Below are positions 14,640-27,199 of a DNA stretch of 64,000 nt, piece by piece (within the stretch, counting starts at the first letter, position 1; each line of letters opens with the position of its first letter). The DNA comes from Unio delphinus (lineage: Eukaryota; Mollusca; Bivalvia; Unionida; Unionidae). The stretch is from contig JAQISU010000109.1 of assembly GCA_029339505.1 (NCBI GenBank), forward strand, positions 834,001 to 898,000, read 5' to 3'. The notes beneath the pieces were generated by a model. The model saw nothing but the letters and a program-made list of their open reading frames with translations. It was not told where the DNA came from and made no database searches. A program made the translations under genes and the position numbers.

Positions 14640-15207
14640 AACGGTATGCTTTCAGTATACATATTCAATCAATTTAAAATGATCTTATGCTTTCAGTGGG
14701 CATGTTCAATCGTTTAAAAATATGTTATGCTTTCATTATACCTATTCAATAATTTTAAAATTAACGTTATGCTTTCAGTATACCTATTCAATCATTATAA
14801 AATGAATGTTATGTTTTCATTATACCTATTCAGTCATTTTAAAATGAACGTTATGCTTTCCGTATACCTATTCAATCATTATAAAATGAATGTTATGTTT
14901 TCATTATACATATTCAGTCATTTTAAAATGAACGTTATGCTTTCAGTATACCTATTAAATCATTATAAAATGAATGTTATGTTTTCATTATACCTATTCA
15001 GTCATTTTAAAATGAACGTTATGCTTTCCGTATACCTATTCAATGAATTTAAAATGAACGTTATGCTTTCCGTATACATATGCAATCAATTTACAAATAA
15101 CGTTATGCTTTCAGTATACCTATTCAATAAATTTAAAATGAACGTTATGCTTTCAGGATACCTATTAATTTTATTAAACAAACGTTATGCTTTCTGCATG
15201 TACGTTC
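14640..15207. repeat. Diverged 42-43 bp repeat related to the 45-bp array
   Basis: Units read ATGCTTTCAGTATACCTATT then CAATCATTTTAAAATGAACG, a clear relative of the neighbouring 45-bp unit with a three-base difference in length. Between about 14770 and 15030 two variants alternate (CAATCATTATAAAATG and CAGTCATTTTAAAATG), giving an 84-bp dimer. Confidence 0.92.
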
Positions 15208-15594
15208 AATCAATATATAATGAACGTTATGCTGGTAGTATCCATATTCAATCAATATATAATGAACGTTATGCTGGTAGTATCCATATTCAATCAATAT
15301 ATAATGAACGTTATGCTGGTAGTATCCATATTCAATCAATATATAATGAACGTTATGCTGGTAGTATCCATATTCAATCAATATATAATGAACGTTATGC
15401 TGGTAGTATCCATATTCAATCAATATATAATGAACGTTATGCTGGTAGTATCCATATTCAATCAATATATAATGAACGTTATGCTGGTAGTATCCATATT
15501 CAATCAATATATAATGAACGTTATGCTGGTAGTATCCATATTCAATCAATATATAATGAACGTTATGCTGGTAGTATCCATATTCAATCAATAT
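15208..15594. repeat. Homogeneous 42-bp repeat, nine to ten copies
   Basis: The unit contains AACGTTATGCTGGTAGTATC and CATATTCAATCAATATATAA. The copies are practically identical, so this is the youngest part of the 12.5-15.6 kb repeat series, derived from the adjacent diverged 42-bp units. Confidence 0.97.
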
Positions 15595-17815
15595 AAAATT
15601 AATGCTGTGTGATTTTATGATGCACTTTGAATCCATTTAAGATGAACTCAATGTGACTGTACTATTTCTGTTCAATCAATTTAAAACAAACGATGTACCT
15701 TTAGTATGCATAATCAATGAACTAAAATAAGCCATGTGTGTCTACACATGTATTTGCATCGCATCGTGCTTAAAATGAATCCACTTGAATCGTTGTTGTT
15801 TAACAACTTGTTATGCATTGCTGGTATTATTTGTGAATTACAAAGAATATCGCACGTATGGCATAATTAACAAATAAATTAATAAATAAAAAGAAAACAG
15901 CTGTCAATTGTTTGATAAAATTCGTCACTTTTAATTAATGCTACTCTTTATAAATAATAAGATGGGAAAATGAAAGACGCTAGTCACTTTATGTCGCAAG
16001 TCATGTTTATTACAGTAAATGGTAGTGGCTTGTTTTATCTAAGTTTATCTGGACTAATATAAAAAGACTTTGTTTTATATTGCTTTTAAAAACAGGATAC
16101 TTTTAAAGGAAAAAAGTGATTTAATTCAAACTGCTTCATAAGCATTCAAAATTAAGTTTAGAAATATTTATTTCAACGGTCTAAATAATTTTATTTTATG
16201 AGTACCATCTTAAAATTATAACCAAATCAAATTCTTTATACGGGAAATATTTCTAAAATAATCAAAGGTATAAATTCTAAGATGCCAAAACTGATTCCAT
16301 GGCAGTCCGATATATTGCCCAGAATATTTTGTTTGCATAGCTCATGTACTAGACAATTACATCCAGGCATGTATATTTAAAATCTTAGTCTCATACTCCT
16401 TCCACAGTTCTAAAATAATTTATGGATATATGAGCGATTACTATATATGTACGTAATCATAACTTCATCCAAAGGTCTTTTAGCTCATACACAAAACACA
16501 CAAGTCTTTTAGTTTGTGTGTATAGAGTTTAATCCAAATTTTAACAGCTTCTTTGTGGTGTGGATTTGATACATATCTCGGACACATTCTGTCAAAACTC
16601 GTTAGAATGATGCCAATTATATACATTTTAATACACGCCTAAGAGCGATAACGTTTTCTTAGTTTTAAAAAAATATATATCATTTGAATCAACCTATATA
16701 TAGTGCTATGATTATTGAATGAACGCATAGCACGATATATTGAATCCATTAAAGAAGGCAAAAAGCACACTCGGGTGGGGAGCAAAAACTGATCTTTGAA
16801 AGCGTACGACCCAGTAAATAGACATTATCTAGTATTTTAGTGCGTCTCGTTGAACCTCTGCTTTTACATGGGCTGCTTCTCAGCCGAGTTGATCGCTGTG
16901 GCAGATTGACTACACTAATTTAACCCAGATGTGATTTCAAAAGATATAAAACATGCCCTATTGTGATCGAGTAAGCTTATTTTGGTGAACACAAATTACA
17001 CTACTGAAATATCTGGGTAGTAAGTTATTTAATGAAATAGGTTTCATTAGATCCTATGAAACAATCACGTTCCTCAGAATTATGTCAATGATATGAAATT
17101 GGTCAAGGTTATATTTTGTAGAAGTCTTTAAAAATTTCAAATTTTAATGACAACTGTCCGCACTTTATGAATGTTTTCAATGCTCAAAGTATTAAACTGA
17201 AATCAAATTTGTTCGCTATGACCTTTTAGAGGCTTCCATTAACATAACTAACCTGACGATTTATTTTGTCCATGATTGTGATATATCGACATATTTTCGT
17301 TTTTAGAAGGAGGGATATTATGTTTTTAAGCTTTTGCTTTCTATCGGACCATTTTCAGAAAGTACGGTTTTGAAACTAGTCTTGACTTAAATTACTCCAT
17401 GGAAATTAGTTATCATGTAAACTACTCTAGCGAAACTAGTAATAATTTGAATAACTCTAGCGAAACGATGCCATTTTCTAAAACTAAATTGTTCGAGCGT
17501 ATACCTCTGCGTAAATAATAAATTTTGGATACGAAATATCACCACATTAATTATGGTGATTTCTTTGCCGTTACGGTGAGTCAGTCGCATTAACTCGAGC
17601 AGCGCTTACGGCTAACAACTAGTTTGATCTTTAATTTTCATTGAAAGAGACTAGTTCTACATTAATTATCTTTTCACGTATATAACAATTCTACTGCATT
17701 CTCGGATTATGCTCAACATTTATGATGTTAAGAGTATTTATTAGAAACGGTACACACATTCCTAATGATATTCTCAGGAAAAACAATTGTTAAACAAAAT
17801 AAAACTATAACTTAC

Positions 17816-18308
17816 GTGGCGGAGAAGATATTCTGGATCCATCGACCCAGCTAAACCCTGGCCTTGCTGCAAGCCCATAGGGCCATCGGTTGTCTATTGT
17901 AGGATTACAATGAAGTGAGGAAGAAGAACTGTCAGAACATAAAGCAGACTGCGATTTTCCAAGAATTCTATCTACACTAAATGAATATGTTTTTGATGAA
18001 CAATTAGGTGAAATAGAAGAATTAGTTCTTTCAGTTTTATCTGTGCAACCCCACTTCTGTTCCGAGATCACGATCTGATTTTTGGATTCTTGTCTTTCTG
18101 AGATTATCGAATCCACGCTGAATCGTAACGGTTTCTTTACCAAGCATCTTGTGAACATGTGCCCATTGTTAACTTGATTTCCTACATTACTATCACTCTC
18201 GCTTAAAATTGCACCGTCAGCGTTTATGTCCTCTGATTCCTCCTCCGAAAGAGGAGATCCTGGTCTTGAATCACACAATGCCGAATTACTGCTAATTTCT
18301 TGAGACAT
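17816..18308 (-). CDS. Msx: Msx-class homeobox protein, exon 1
   Basis: This is the 5' coding exon of the Msx gene. I start it at the ATG at 18306-18308, in an ACC-ATG context, because the following MSQEISSN and acidic PLSEEESED segment look like a normal Msx N-terminus and give a 303-residue protein, close to other Msx lengths. Residues 62-68 (FSVDSII) are the conserved Msx engrailed-homology-1 type motif that recruits Groucho corepressors. A second such motif, FSVDRIL, lies at 110-116. The exon ends in SRISSPP plus one base at a GTAAGT donor. The splice joins in phase 1 to exon 2. The frame stays open upstream to 18605, so a longer protein of 402 residues is possible but less likely. Confidence 0.88.
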
Positions 18309-18605
18309 GGTTGGTAGCGATTTTATGATGTCCAAAACATATGCTTTCAAATTACAAACTATCAAAAATGAACTTGTTTCTACCGTGTTTAAAAGTTTTA
18401 AAGAGGTTATAGGTCTTCTCAAAAACCCTACACAGACTAAATCGTAAAGTTCATTGCAGAAGCCATACTTTGATACAGGGTGTGACGTCACAGTAAAGGC
18501 GCGAGCTGATAGGTGAGCACGCAAATCAGTCAAAGATGAGATATCCGTTGCCGCGGTTTGACTGGCTGCATTTAATATCTGTTTAATTTCTTTGCTTCTT
18601 GACAC
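18309..18605 (-). other. Open in-frame extension upstream of the Msx start, probably 5' UTR
   Basis: The Msx frame remains open for 99 further codons to an ATG at 18605. The predicted residues are hydrophobic and Cys-containing in places and unlike Msx N-termini. I read it as 5' UTR, or an alternative N-terminus if transcripts show it. Confidence 0.5.
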
Positions 18606-21600
18606 GGTAATATGATGAGGGTAAACAAATCATTGGTCTCTCGGTACACGTGGGCTTCTGTCTGAACTATCCAGCTAATAGTGTATTATGCAAAAAGAAA
18701 GAAACGCTTTATTCGGCTCTATGATCACAATGCCACGAGGCGCGAACACGGTATGTGACCATATCAAATTATCCTTTAATAACCACGTTAGTATAAACTT
18801 TAAATTGAGAATGTATAGGACTACAGCTTAAATATGCTGGAAGACTGAACGCTAGTTTCACCCTTTTCTCTTTCTCACTGCGTTATCGATGACTCGGGGC
18901 CACTGTATCAACAATTAATTACGCTAATAAATGTTCTAAGTTATTGTCAGGATTCAAATTTGGATGCTGGGCTCTAGAATTATTCTGGCGTTGTGTGTCA
19001 CTCCACAGAATTTTGAAGAGGACGGTCGTTGATATTTCATCCCACAATACATCTAAATTCTATTGCTAGTAATGCATGTAATAACATGCCAGTAACGATA
19101 TTTATTAAACGATCAATCTTGTGTAAAGAAATCGATACCATTTTGGTGAAATATATTTCAAAAGATGCGTATTTTAATCTCTTAAAGCATGCGCTTAATT
19201 TGCATGTATCTCTTTGTTTCCTCATGTCATTCAGAGGCTAACAACAAGAGGCTAAAATACATTTATTATGTAAAGTGAATGGAAAAGTTAGAAAAACAGT
19301 TTTATATTTAATTTTCTTCTGTTAAGAATATGATTTCAGTAGATAAAATATATGACAAAATAAAGTCACAGTTACTTAGGAAATATTTTCATCTTTCTCA
19401 CCTGTCATTATGATCGGTATTTTGAAAATGTTGGTCTATTTAGAATCCGTGCAGACGAAAGGCATATTGAAGAATTTCTGGGCGATTGTTATGAGAACGA
19501 GAACCTTGGTCTCTATTTTTTCGTAAAGTAATTAGGTTTCTTTCAACACTCGTCGAGGTTTTTGTTTTGAATCGGACACGGGAGATCTGTCATTATATTC
19601 AGGTCAACATCTAATTAATGCGTCTCTAATTATCACCATCTTTGGTCATGTTTGAAACATTTAGTTTGCTATTCTAGCACACATGGAAAGAATCAAAGTA
19701 TTTTTCCTGAACAAGATTTTTGTATCAATTTTTATTGATTTTTCTGTATCCCTTGTTTCTTGAATATGTTTAGTTTTTTGTCATTGGTTTTTTTTATTTA
19801 CTATCATTTAATCGCTCTATCTTTATATATTCAATAAGTGAGTTGCTATATTGCCATTTCACTTCCAACAATATTATTTTCCTTTTTTAATTTGGAAATT
19901 TTATATTTTTTGTCGATATCGTATTCATTGGTTTGCGATATTAATTTCCTTTTTGAGTAATAAAACTTCTTTCATGCTGAAAATAAAAACAAAAATTTTA
20001 TTCGACTCTCTGAATCCGATTACTATCATGCAAAACTAGAAAGGACGAGTTGCAAAGAAAAGACAAGTGATTTCTTTATAAGATATAACAACCTGAAATA
20101 TATACCTTACGCACGATGTCGAGTAATACTGTACGTGAACAAAACTTGAATCTGATGACTTCAAACAATATAATCATTCATTTTATAAGTAACATGCAGC
20201 TTTCATCGGGAGAATGTTACCTTCCTGTTTTAAAAAAAAAAAATATACTGCTTAGAAGCCGTTAACAATCACTTTAACGTCTTTGGATTGACGAGTTAAA
20301 TCCCGGTTTCACAGTGGAGTTCTAATAATAATACTCTAGTACCTTTGATTAATCAAGTTGTTTGTAACATATTAGTCCGAAATGTCTACATAGAATTATA
20401 CTATTTAGTAATACTGACATTTAAATTTCGAAAGTAGCACCACAAAAGCCGCGAAAAAAAAAACGTTTTGGGTAGAAATGGGCTGGCTTTTTATGCAACG
20501 TTTAATGGAAATATTTCATCGGGCAATTGATTAAGTTATATTTTTAATGCGTTTTATGATTACATACCATATAATTTCTCTTTCTCTCATGCAATTCCTA
20601 TCAAACATCAACCATACACATATTTAGTTCGTCTCTCTATCTGTCTTATAGTTTTCTTACAATAATAACGACGACGACTAGCTACGTTCAAAAGTCGTCA
20701 CGTGGCACTAACTCGAATGTTATAATCAGCCAGATGCTTAATTGCGAATAAAGGCAGCGCGAGGGGGGAATTGTTTGCACGCGCTAAATTTTGCAGATGA
20801 CCAAGTTTAATATAATTATAGAGTGTTTTCAGTACATTGGATAAGCACATATTAGTATATAAATAAGTTTCTAACAAACCAAATATCCGGAGGTGGAAAT
20901 CTCGTGGACCTGGATGGTTTATATAGATTAAAAGTGTCTTGTATTTTCCAAAGTTAACTTTTCTTTCTATCTCTGAGCATGAGAGGAGAACATAATATGA
21001 AAGATAAAAGTATATCAGCTTTGTTTGCAGCCAGGTTGAACTATCATCTAAAATATACACCGTTAAATCCATGTCATAAATGCTTGATTATTTAGAAATC
21101 TTTTCATCCATGAATTCTCAATAATAAGAAAAAGCGATATTAATAAGTATATGCGGCCTTAAACTGACGACAAGGATTACGTCACGGCATTAACAATGGA
21201 TGATAAAATACATGGGAGATATGTAGGTCAGTTGTGATTAAATAAAAGGAGTACAACAAGCGCATACAGCTTCCCATACCTGTCATCATAATGCCAAATT
21301 TGAAAGTTCAGACATTATTTGCAGACAGAGATATACTGGTTTAAATGAAAATCAGCTCACATCTTCATGTTCAACAGTCATTCGGACTCATTCGGTCATC
21401 CAGATAAAGTTGACGTTACGTATAAATTTGAGTTAGCCTTGCCTTTTATGCAGAAATTGTCAGAGTCTTCGAGTTCAATATCATCGGTATGAAAATGATA
21501 GATACACAAATTTACAGCAACGTTCGATACTTATTCCTTTAGAAATGTATTTAGATGACAAATCATGATTTTTTTATAGTATTAGACACACATAAATATA

Positions 21601-21899
21601 TAATGTCTCATTCGGCAGTATGTTATGAAAATTACAAATATGTAGCACCTTGTTATCTAATTGCAAGGAATATAAATAGAAGTATTTGAACGTGTCGCGA
21701 CACTGCGAGTTAAAATATACCACACGATGAAATATATCAGGTATTAACGTAGTAAAAGACAAATCTATCTTTATTATATACTCAGCTTGCTCAAGAATCA
21801 ATTTGTAGAATATTGAACTCACTCTTCCGAAGAACATCCTCATCCCACCCTCTTGTAAATTTACCTCCCGTTCAAAGCCTAATCATATCAATATACACC
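18606..21899. other. Msx upstream region, no other gene recognised
   Basis: The Msx promoter should lie at the left edge. I cannot point to a convincing TATA box or CpG cluster. Frames at 19029-19241, 19851-20039, 20698-21072 (minus, 124 codons) and 21574-21843 have no recognisable domains. No tandem repeat or transposon end is obvious. Confidence 0.4.
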
Positions 21900-22291
21900 T
21901 ACAACAACCTACGTTATCAGAAGTAATGCATTCCGGGAAATTTAAGACGCCATGGTGGATTTTCGCTTTAATTGAATCTATATCTAAACTGCTTTAAATT
22001 CTGTATAAATCAAACCTTTTAGGTAAATGAGGGTGTGTTCCAAAGACAAAAGATTATCTTCATTTAGGGAGTGTGGCGTGTACTTTCTTCAAAAACATCA
22101 ACCAATCATCGTTTTTTGAAGTTATCAGCTACATTTGGGACACATATTTAAAACAGACAATACTCTGATAACCTGCTAATTATGGTACACTAGGTAATTT
22201 TGTATGGAATTACCTCGAATCGACAGATCAGTCAAATATGGCGGCTCAAATTTCCCGCAATGCATCACTTCCGGTGACGTTGGTTGTTGGC
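21900..22291. mobile_element. Palindromic MITE-like element with roughly 55-bp terminal inverted repeats
   Basis: The left end (21900-21955) contains AAGTAATGCATTCCGGGAAA then TTTAAGACGCCAT. The right end (22238-22291) carries the inverse, GGCGGCTCAAATTTCCCGCA then ATGCATCACTTCC. The similarity continues outward through ACAACAACC / GGTTGTTGG and inward through GTGTGTTCCAAA / TTTGGGACACAT. The whole is a roughly 390-bp imperfect hairpin without coding capacity. Short repeats at the outer edges are not clear enough to call a target duplication. Confidence 0.65.
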
Positions 22292-23872
22292 TCTGAGTAG
22301 ACGTGATTTAAGAAAGCGATAGGATTGGATTGACCTTAGCTGTCTCAGCAAATTACATTTTTGTCATTTTGTAAACTATTTGACCATATCGGGAGAAAAA
22401 AACGCAAGTCCGATTCAGCGACACATTACAGCAGATTTGTCGTTGTTGCCAATGACGTAAGGGGGGAATAACATTAGAGACGCGAACGTTATCTGATCAA
22501 ATTTCATTATCAAATATTAGTTTCCATCTCTGAAATGTGAGGCAGCTTCTATTTATTTGTTCTTGCTCGCTAGGTACATTTTGTTGTTGCAGGTACAGCT
22601 TTTGTAGACACACACACAAGCGTCTCATGGCATAATGGGAAATCGAATCGAATATTTTCACGTGAAAAACAATAGGATATATTTTTTATATGTCACATGT
22701 GAGAATATAGCAGTGAAAACAATATGAAAAGTAATTCACCAATAATTCATGTTTCTTTATGTTTCAGGCCCGTTACCCACGAAAGCAAATGTGAAAAACT
22801 GTTACAGTCATTCTGGACACTTAAATTTGCTAATCTGACAGATTTTGAAATAGGTAGAATATTTGTTTGCTTTATATGATCTGTGATGCCAAACAATGAC
22901 GCAAAATTCTGTTGTTTATTTTCTTCAAGACTTTCTCGCTCTCAGTTGAATTTTTCGGGAATTGGTGCCGTGCCTGTTTCAGATTAAAGAGGGATTCATT
23001 TATTGCTTAATGAGTAAGAAAGAGAAGAAAAACGAAAAACTTAATAAGGACAGATCAGCGGCAATCAAAAAATACTTCTTCATGAGTGCTACACTTAAGT
23101 TTTGGAACATTTTCAAAGACTTAGTGAAGAAAAAGTGCAGTAAAACTAATATCAAAGGAAGATAAAATTGCCAAAATTGATAATCTTAGTTTTGCTCTCC
23201 TTTGCGATATAATTACCGGTTAAGTTGGGATGTGATTTATGGCTGCTGTAAAGCAATGCATGTTTGAGGTATTGATGGTTTAATTCGTTTCGTAATGAAT
23301 TTATCAAACGTGTGAGCATGGATTGAAAAGCTCTTTTTCACGACTAAAGACACCTTCTGCGATTTGAAATAACACTGCAGAGCATAAATGAACAATGTTC
23401 AATGAACATTGTAATGGACACTCCCCCCTCCTCTTTTAATGTCATAGAAATCTACTTGTTCATCGTGAAAACGTATACGTTTTTAACTCTTTTATCCATT
23501 CATCATTGCTTTTCTATTTAATGCTACTCAATGTATAAAATGAAGGAATACCTGAAAGGCGTGTGGATTTCCGCTGACAAGATTAAGACATTTGTCACTT
23601 GAATAATGGACGAAATATTCATTGTTGTGAATCTAAGCGTGATGTAAATCAGGGATGACCCAGACGATTTTCGCTATTAAATTCAAGTCGATATAAATAC
23701 CGGAAAAAAAACATGTTAATTGTCAAACACCACACATAGTGAAATATTCATGATCGAAAACAATATTAAAATGTAAATAATCTTAAAAAAAAATCAATAA
23801 AAATAATAGAAGCTAAGGACCAAATATAAAAGAGAAAGATAGAAAAATTACCAACACGAGAGATTAATTGAC
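22292..23872. other. Non-coding stretch
   Basis: A plus-strand frame at 22962-23165 contains a Lys-rich ATG-started segment (MSKKEKKNEKLNKD) but no known domain. I regard it as unproven. A small perfect palindrome near 23400 is listed separately. Confidence 0.4.
23392..23412. other. Perfect 10+1+10 palindrome with paired SOX-like cores
   Basis: ACAATGTTCA, one A, then its exact complement. Each arm contains an ACAATG / CATTGT core like those bound by SOX proteins. This is a sequence observation only; chance is possible in AT-rich DNA. Confidence 0.4.
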
Positions 23873-23873
23873 A

Positions 23874-24019
23874 TGTATGTATGTATGCATGTATGTATGT
23901 ATGTATGTATGTATGTATGTATGTATGTATGTATGTATGTATGTATGTATGTATGTATGTATGTATGTATGTATGTATGTATGTATGTATGTAGGTATGT
24001 ATGTATGTATGTATGTATT
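23874..24019. repeat. (ATGT)n microsatellite
   Basis: About 145 bp of ATGT tetranucleotides with one ATGC and one AGGT interruption. Confidence 0.97.
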
Positions 24020-25071
24020 GACATGATGTGTAAATGGAAGACTTGTAGAAAACATTAGATCAACGCTAAAGCAGAGAACCTACCCCCGCCCTCCTAGACT
24101 TCAAGACGCCAACAACAAAAAAATAACCAGTAAATTCAGACTTATGCTTCAATTAAATTTTATACCTGATAGTTAGCTCTTATCAATTACAGCTCAGCAA
24201 GGATTTATTCTGCCAGAAACACATATACACATTGTAAGAATATACCTCATGAAACGGTCTTTGATTTTCAAAGACGACTTGCTTACACGAAAATGCATTC
24301 CAAGCTTCAAAATATTAATTCTTTCAATGGCCATGGTACACATGGAACCTACCATTTGCATCTCAGTTTAGTTTCCGACAAATCAGCAAGTGACCATCCA
24401 GGTTAAATATGGATTTCTGGAACGAAACCTTATCGGAAATACACACGGAGTCTGATAGGCTGTCACTGGGTCTACGGAAGACTTCCCAGCTTGTAAATGA
24501 AGATGAATGACACAATTGGCTACGACCCATTGACCTCCAGGCTCCTGAAGGGTTAATAATTCTGATAAGGCTATAATGTCTCGAAAGAGTAGACTGATTC
24601 TATATGCCTTTTGTAAATAATCAATCTCTCCTAATAATAGTTTATCATCACTAGCCTCTTCAGAACCCTGCTGATCACAGCCATTAATACGGGAAAATTA
24701 ACATATTCTACACTTTGATTTGCATTTCGAGGCCTCGATAGGAACTAACAATAACATCGGTTAGCAGTTAAATCTCGTTTAATGTCGTATTACCGGAAAA
24801 TATCCTGTATAAACAGTAAATATAGTAAAACTTGACTTTCCATAAACAAAAATTAGGAAATATTCACGGCTGACAGGGCCTCCATTGTTGCACATTGACA
24901 AAAGTATTCTATAAGTGGTACGTGATGAATGTGTTACGTTCTAAGTTGTTGTATAAGGAAAGCCCCTCTTCCGCCTCTTGAAAGACAAAATAAGCATCCC
25001 TGCAGTAAATATATTGCACTTATCTCCAGTAAGAAAGAGTAATTTTGATCCAGTTTATAATGTTCATGGCA
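24020..25071. other. Non-coding stretch
   Basis: I see no gene, tandem repeat or transposon end in this interval. Confidence 0.4.
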
Positions 25072-25392
25072 GCGACGTCGCTACGGTTCGTGTCACCCAG
25101 TGCGGTAAACTCATGGTGTCACCCCTCCAGACGTGTCACCCAGTGCGGTAAACTCATGGTGTCACCCCTCCAAACTTCCAACATGGAGCACCAGACGCTC
25201 TGCAAATTGCATGGTGGCACCCTGTGCCTGCTAGTCATGTATTTAACTATGATCGGTTATCCGCTCATGAAATCCGACTAGACCGAGCAGTGTGTGCTCT
25301 GTAAAATTTGCAATTTTTCATTTTGGTGTCACCCCTCTGAGATGGTGTCACCCGGTGCAGTCCGCACCCCCGCACCCTCCTAGCGACGCCAC
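25072..25392. mobile_element. MITE-like element with GGCGTCGCTA terminal inverted repeats (copy 2)
   Basis: The left end reads GACGTCGCTACGG and the right end CCTAGCGACGCC, so the ends are inverted copies matching the element at 10440-10686. Internally a 44-bp unit with GTGTCACCCAGTGCGGTAAA then CTCATGGTGTCACCCC occurs twice in tandem, and the right half carries GTGCAGTCCGCACCCC. The shared GGTGTCACCC (GGGTGACACC) phrase ties the two copies together. The 78-codon frame inside is not a recognised protein. Confidence 0.75.
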
Positions 25393-25539
25393 TGGTTCAT
25401 AGAACAGATCCTAAAATTAATAGCAGAACCAGTCTTACACCACTAGGCTGCAGAGTGGAATGTTTATATTTAGTCACCCGCTATAAGAATTTGAGTCATA
25501 TAGTTACGATGTCTGCATCGTGATCCTTTGTAGTGAAGT

Positions 25540-25830
25540 CGTGATCAAACACCATCACGAGAGCACTGATTGCTTTTAAAATTAAACCCATCACGAGAGT
25601 ACCCAACGTTTTAAAACCATGGACAATCACGAGAGTACCCGTCGCTTACAATCATAGACCATCATGAGAGCATCAATCGCGTTAAAATCAAAGATCATCA
25701 CGAGAGTACATAAAGCTTTACAATCGTAGACCATCACGAGATTACTCTACGCTTTACAATCATCGCTATGCAATCAAAGATCACCATGAGAGTACCCGTT
25801 GTTTTACAATCAAAGACAATATCATATTAT
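25540..25830. repeat. Degenerate roughly 40-bp tandem repeat
   Basis: The phrase CATCACGAGAGTACCC with a following CGCTTTACAATCA recurs about seven times with substitutions. Confidence 0.8.
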
Positions 25831-25979
25831 TACCGAAAATATGTCACCTTTTTCATCAACGTCCGGCCGTCAACTCTGTTCTAGCCAAATAATCAGCATC
25901 GCAACAAAAGGTATCAAAAACATTTCATAACGTTTTATCTCTATTTGTGTAATGTTTCACTCCAATATACAGTGCACAC

Positions 25980-26165
25980 AGCCCCTTAAAACAACCATAA
26001 AGCATATAATCTGGTCCAGCCTCCTTAAACAACAATACAGCCTGAATTCTGTTTTGTCGCTTAAAACAACACTAACGCATATAATCTTATATAATCCTTT
26101 AAAACAACAATAACGCATAAAACCTTGTCTAGTCCATTAAAACAATAATGCAGTATATAATCTTG
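25980..26165. repeat. Degenerate 40-50 bp tandem repeat
   Basis: The phrase CCTTAAAACAACAATAACGC followed by ATATAATCTTGTC recurs about four times with variation. Confidence 0.7.
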
Positions 26166-27199
26166 TCAAGTCGGCCTTGTGTTTATCATGAACACACATT
26201 AATTTGCCTCTGGAATGATTATGGATTTGATCATGTATAACAAATTTAAAAACCCTTACACTTCTCTTGTTATTACTGTCATGTGCGCCCTCTACGATGT
26301 TTTCTGTCCTTTGATACGGCCTATAGTTTACCCTAGCCATCACTATTTCGTGGTCATGGACATGCGCAGTAACTGTTTTCCAAGACAGTAGGCATCTATG
26401 CCTGAAGATATGAAACGGATGCGGCGCTCGTTTTCAGACTCATATATCCCTGTTTACTCATGTTTAAGATAACCGTCAATTATCTAACTTTTAGTGTCTA
26501 TAGCTGCAAACTACGGAGCTAATTTACTGCTGAGAAGAGGCACTTAAAAAGGTCGACATCTTACACTGATACGAGCTTCCACAAAGTCCTCGTGTTAGCT
26601 AATAACAGGTGTAACTGATCTATGCGTTCTACTGGATTAACAAACTAATGCCGAAATGTGTATAAGTGCTGGTTATAATAAAAGCATATAGTTTTGTTTC
26701 ACACGTGGTGTTGATTTTAATATTTACAGCAGGAACACATTCAAAAATTATTATGATGTGAAGATACATTGATTGCTCTGACTTGAAAGCTTAAAGAATT
26801 TGCTCAACACGTAGGGAGATGCAGGATCTACGTGGTTTGAAATGTTACTTACGTTAAACAGCAAAAAACAGAAACGCTTTGGGGTTTACGCTCAAACTTT
26901 AAAATATGATACCTTTTGTGATTATATCTTGCAGATTGGTTCAGATTAGTCTCTTATAGGCTAAAACTGTCCACTTTGATGAACTTAGAACATGAAAGAA
27001 ATTTAACATTACATTTGAATGCTTTACGTTTATAAAGACAGACATGAAGAGCCAAATCCCGCTTTCGTAATATGTAAAGAACGTGACAAATGTCAGAAAT
27101 GTATGTGAACTTGTGGAACTGGATGTTACAGTAATCAGAGCATAAGCACTTTCGTCAAAGAAACAATATTAAAATTAAAAAATTAAAAAATACTAGTGT
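26166..27199. other. Non-coding stretch
   Basis: No gene, tandem array or transposon end recognised. Confidence 0.4.

Noticed and set aside
12523..14677. Open reading frames of 693 and 703 codons on opposite strands
   Set aside because: They are the two stop-free frames of a 45-bp tandem repeat inside the Msx intron. They overlap almost entirely, encode only 15-residue repeats and have no start or splice context.
14727..15636. Frames of 289, 163 and 141 codons
   Set aside because: Products of 42-bp repeats with no unique coding portion.
20698..21072. 124-codon minus-strand frame
   Set aside because: No recognisable domain, no splice context and composition like chance translation of AT-rich DNA.
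22962..23165. 67-codon frame with Lys-rich segment
   Set aside because: No family recognised, and the ATG is internal to the frame. Not enough to call a gene.
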